Source: Acidobacteriota bacterium
Lineage (GTDB): Bacteria > Acidobacteriota > Terriglobia > Terriglobales > Acidobacteriaceae
NCBI GenBank assembly: GCA_021780415.1
Contig: JAJXYW010000089.1
Location: forward strand, 1-5,219
Length of the DNA: 5,219 nucleotides
Reading direction: 5' to 3'
A program made the translations under genes and the position numbers. The notes beneath the pieces were generated by a model. That model was not told where the DNA came from and searched no databases. It worked only from the letters and a program-made list of their open reading frames with translations. Below are positions 4,304 through 5,219 of the stretch, one piece after another. Numbering within the stretch: the first letter of the stretch is position 1; each line of letters opens with the position of its first letter.

Positions 4304-5219
4304 ATGGCTGTGAAGACTGCGTTGGCGATGGATCGGGGACTGGTGAGGGCCGGGGAGCGGGTTTGCGTGGCGGTGAGTGGCGGGGCGGATTCGACGGCGC
4401 TGCTGGTGGGGTTGGTGGAGGCGAATGCGGAGTCGAAGAGCAATAAGGAGCCGCTGGGGGTGGTGGTGAGTGCGGCGCATGTGCACCACGGGCTGCGTGG
4501 GGTGGACGCGGATGGGGATGAGGCGTTTGTGCGGGAGCTGTGCGCGGGGCTGGGGGTGGGGCTGACGGTGTTTCGTGTGGATACGGCGGCTCGGCAGGTG
4601 GAGGAGGGTGAGGGGCTGGAAGAGGCCGCGCGGGAGTTGCGGTATGCGGCGCTGCGGGGGTTGATGGAGAGTGGGGCGGTGGATGTGGTGGCGACGGCGC
4701 ATACGCTCGACGACCAGGCGGAGACGGTGGTGATGAAGATGCTGCGGGGGGCGTGGACGGAGGGGCTGGGCGGGATCTCGCCGGTGGTGGAGAGTGGTGG
4801 CGCGGCGCGGGAGATGCAGGTGCTTCCCCTTCGGCGAGCTCAGGGTCAGGATGAGAATTCTTATGAGACGGAGCAAGACCATTACGCGGCGGGGAAGGAC
4901 GGCGGAGGTAAGGGGAGGATCGTGCGGCCGTTGCTGGGGGTGAGGCGGGCGGAGGTGGAGGCTTTTTTGCGAGCCAGGGGGCAGAGATGGAGAGAGGATG
5001 CGTCGAATGCGGATGTGGCGTTGACGCGGAACCGGGTGCGGCATGCGTTGATGCCGCGGCTGCGGGAGTTTAATCCGGGGGTTGACGCGCTGCTGGCGCG
5101 GACGGCGGAGATTGCGCGCGAGGAGGAGGCGTTCTGGCAGGCGGAGGTGGCCAAGGTGTTGCCGCAGGTGCTGCTGCCGGGCAAGCCGGTACGCGGCGGG
5201 GGAAGGGCGGTGAGTACGG
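4304..5219 (+). CDS. tilS: tRNA(Ile)-lysidine synthase, N-terminal part (runs off right edge)
   Basis: Uses ATP and lysine to convert C34 of tRNA-Ile(CAU) to lysidine, switching it from methionine to isoleucine identity; essential in most bacteria. The 305 visible codons show the PP-loop SGGADS (25-30), AHVHHGLRG (58-66), ATAHTLDDQAET (130-141), GLGGISP (154-160), VRPLLGVRRAEVEAFL (207-222) and DASNADVALTRNRVRHALMP (232-251). AGGA lies 7 nt before the ATG at 4304. Between GLGGISP and VRPLL there are about 47 residues where the family usually has about 10-15. The excess (about 168-204) is polar and low-complexity, and its codons differ from the rest. It includes a stretch resembling a dispersed DNA repeat. 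The reading frame stays open through it, so the enzyme is probably still functional. Codon use elsewhere is extreme for G at third positions (GTG, GCG, GGG, CTG, CGG). Confidence 0.95.
   Translation, partial: MAVKTALAMDRGLVRAGERVCVAVSGGADSTALLVGLVEANAESKSNKEPLGVVVSAAHVHHGLRGVDADGDEAFVRELCAGLGVGLTVFRVDTAARQVEEGEGLEEAARELRYAALRGLMESGAVDVVATAHTLDDQAETVVMKMLRGAWTEGLGGISPVVESGGAAREMQVLPLRRAQGQDENSYETEQDHYAAGKDGGGKGRIVRPLLGVRRAEVEAFLRARGQRWREDASNADVALTRNRVRHALMPRLREFNPGVDALLARTAEIAREEEAFWQAEVAKVLPQVLLPGKPVRGGGRAVST
4826..4855 (+). repeat. Putative dispersed palindromic repeat copy inside tilS
   Basis: The stretch CCCCTTCGGCGAGCTCAGGG (4826-4845), continuing TCAGGATGAG, resembles a recurrent short repeat type (CCTTCG-x-x-x-GCTCAGG) that I recall being scattered through many bacterial genomes. 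Its ends (CCCT and AGGG) are complementary. It encodes LPLRRAQGQDE in the extra segment of TilS. The repeat identity rests on memory and needs a genome search. Confidence 0.45.

Noticed and set aside
4223..5044. 273-aa minus-strand open frame opposite tilS
   Set aside because: Composition is His/Pro/Arg-rich and it lies antisense to clear TilS motifs; its C-terminal part reads through the heptamer repeat.

Overview
The window reads as a stretch of chromosome from a high-GC Gram-negative bacterium. It is most likely an acidobacterium of the Terriglobia type (Granulicella, Edaphobacter or Terriglobus relatives). The reasons are a PEP-CTERM exported protein, the archaeal/fungal-style aspartate-semialdehyde dehydrogenase, the MEP isoprenoid pathway, and a cupredoxin-like lipoprotein of a kind common in that phylum. 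The phylum call is inference; no rRNA or other marker is present.

Layout, left to right. Bases 1-209 (-) hold the N-terminal 69 codons of asd, running off the left edge. A 12-bp perfect hairpin (301-330) separates it from a 102-aa membrane protein of unknown function (345-653, -). Next come a copper-type lipoprotein (741-1514, -), ispF (1621-2241, -), and a classical intrinsic terminator (2308-2338) closing a PEP-CTERM protein gene (2390-3142, -). A 356-bp non-coding gap (3143-3498) follows, with a 20-bp perfect palindrome and a possible promoter. Then comes ispD (3499-4203, -). A 100-bp divergent intergenic region with a G-quadruplex-type heptamer array separates ispD from tilS (4304-5219, +), which runs off the right edge.

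Function. IspD and IspF catalyse the third and fifth steps of the MEP pathway to IPP/DMAPP. They are usually neighbours or fused, but here a cell-surface PEP-CTERM gene with its own terminator lies between them. asd (aspartate-family amino acids and diaminopimelate) and tilS (lysidine at the wobble base of tRNA-Ile CAU) are ordinary housekeeping genes. The lipoprotein and the small membrane protein may be co-transcribed behind ispF.

No CRISPR array, tRNA, rRNA, insertion sequence or obvious defence/toxin locus is visible, and I do not see a complete novel system. The points worth a second look are: the G4 heptamer array between ispD and tilS; an in-frame insertion in tilS that looks like a dispersed short repeat; a recurring TANNNT box 6-9 nt before Shine-Dalgarno-less starts (possible leaderless mRNAs); the unusual C-terminal end of IspF; the 20-bp palindrome; and a strand-wide G bias that sets third-codon-position choice in opposite ways on the two strands.
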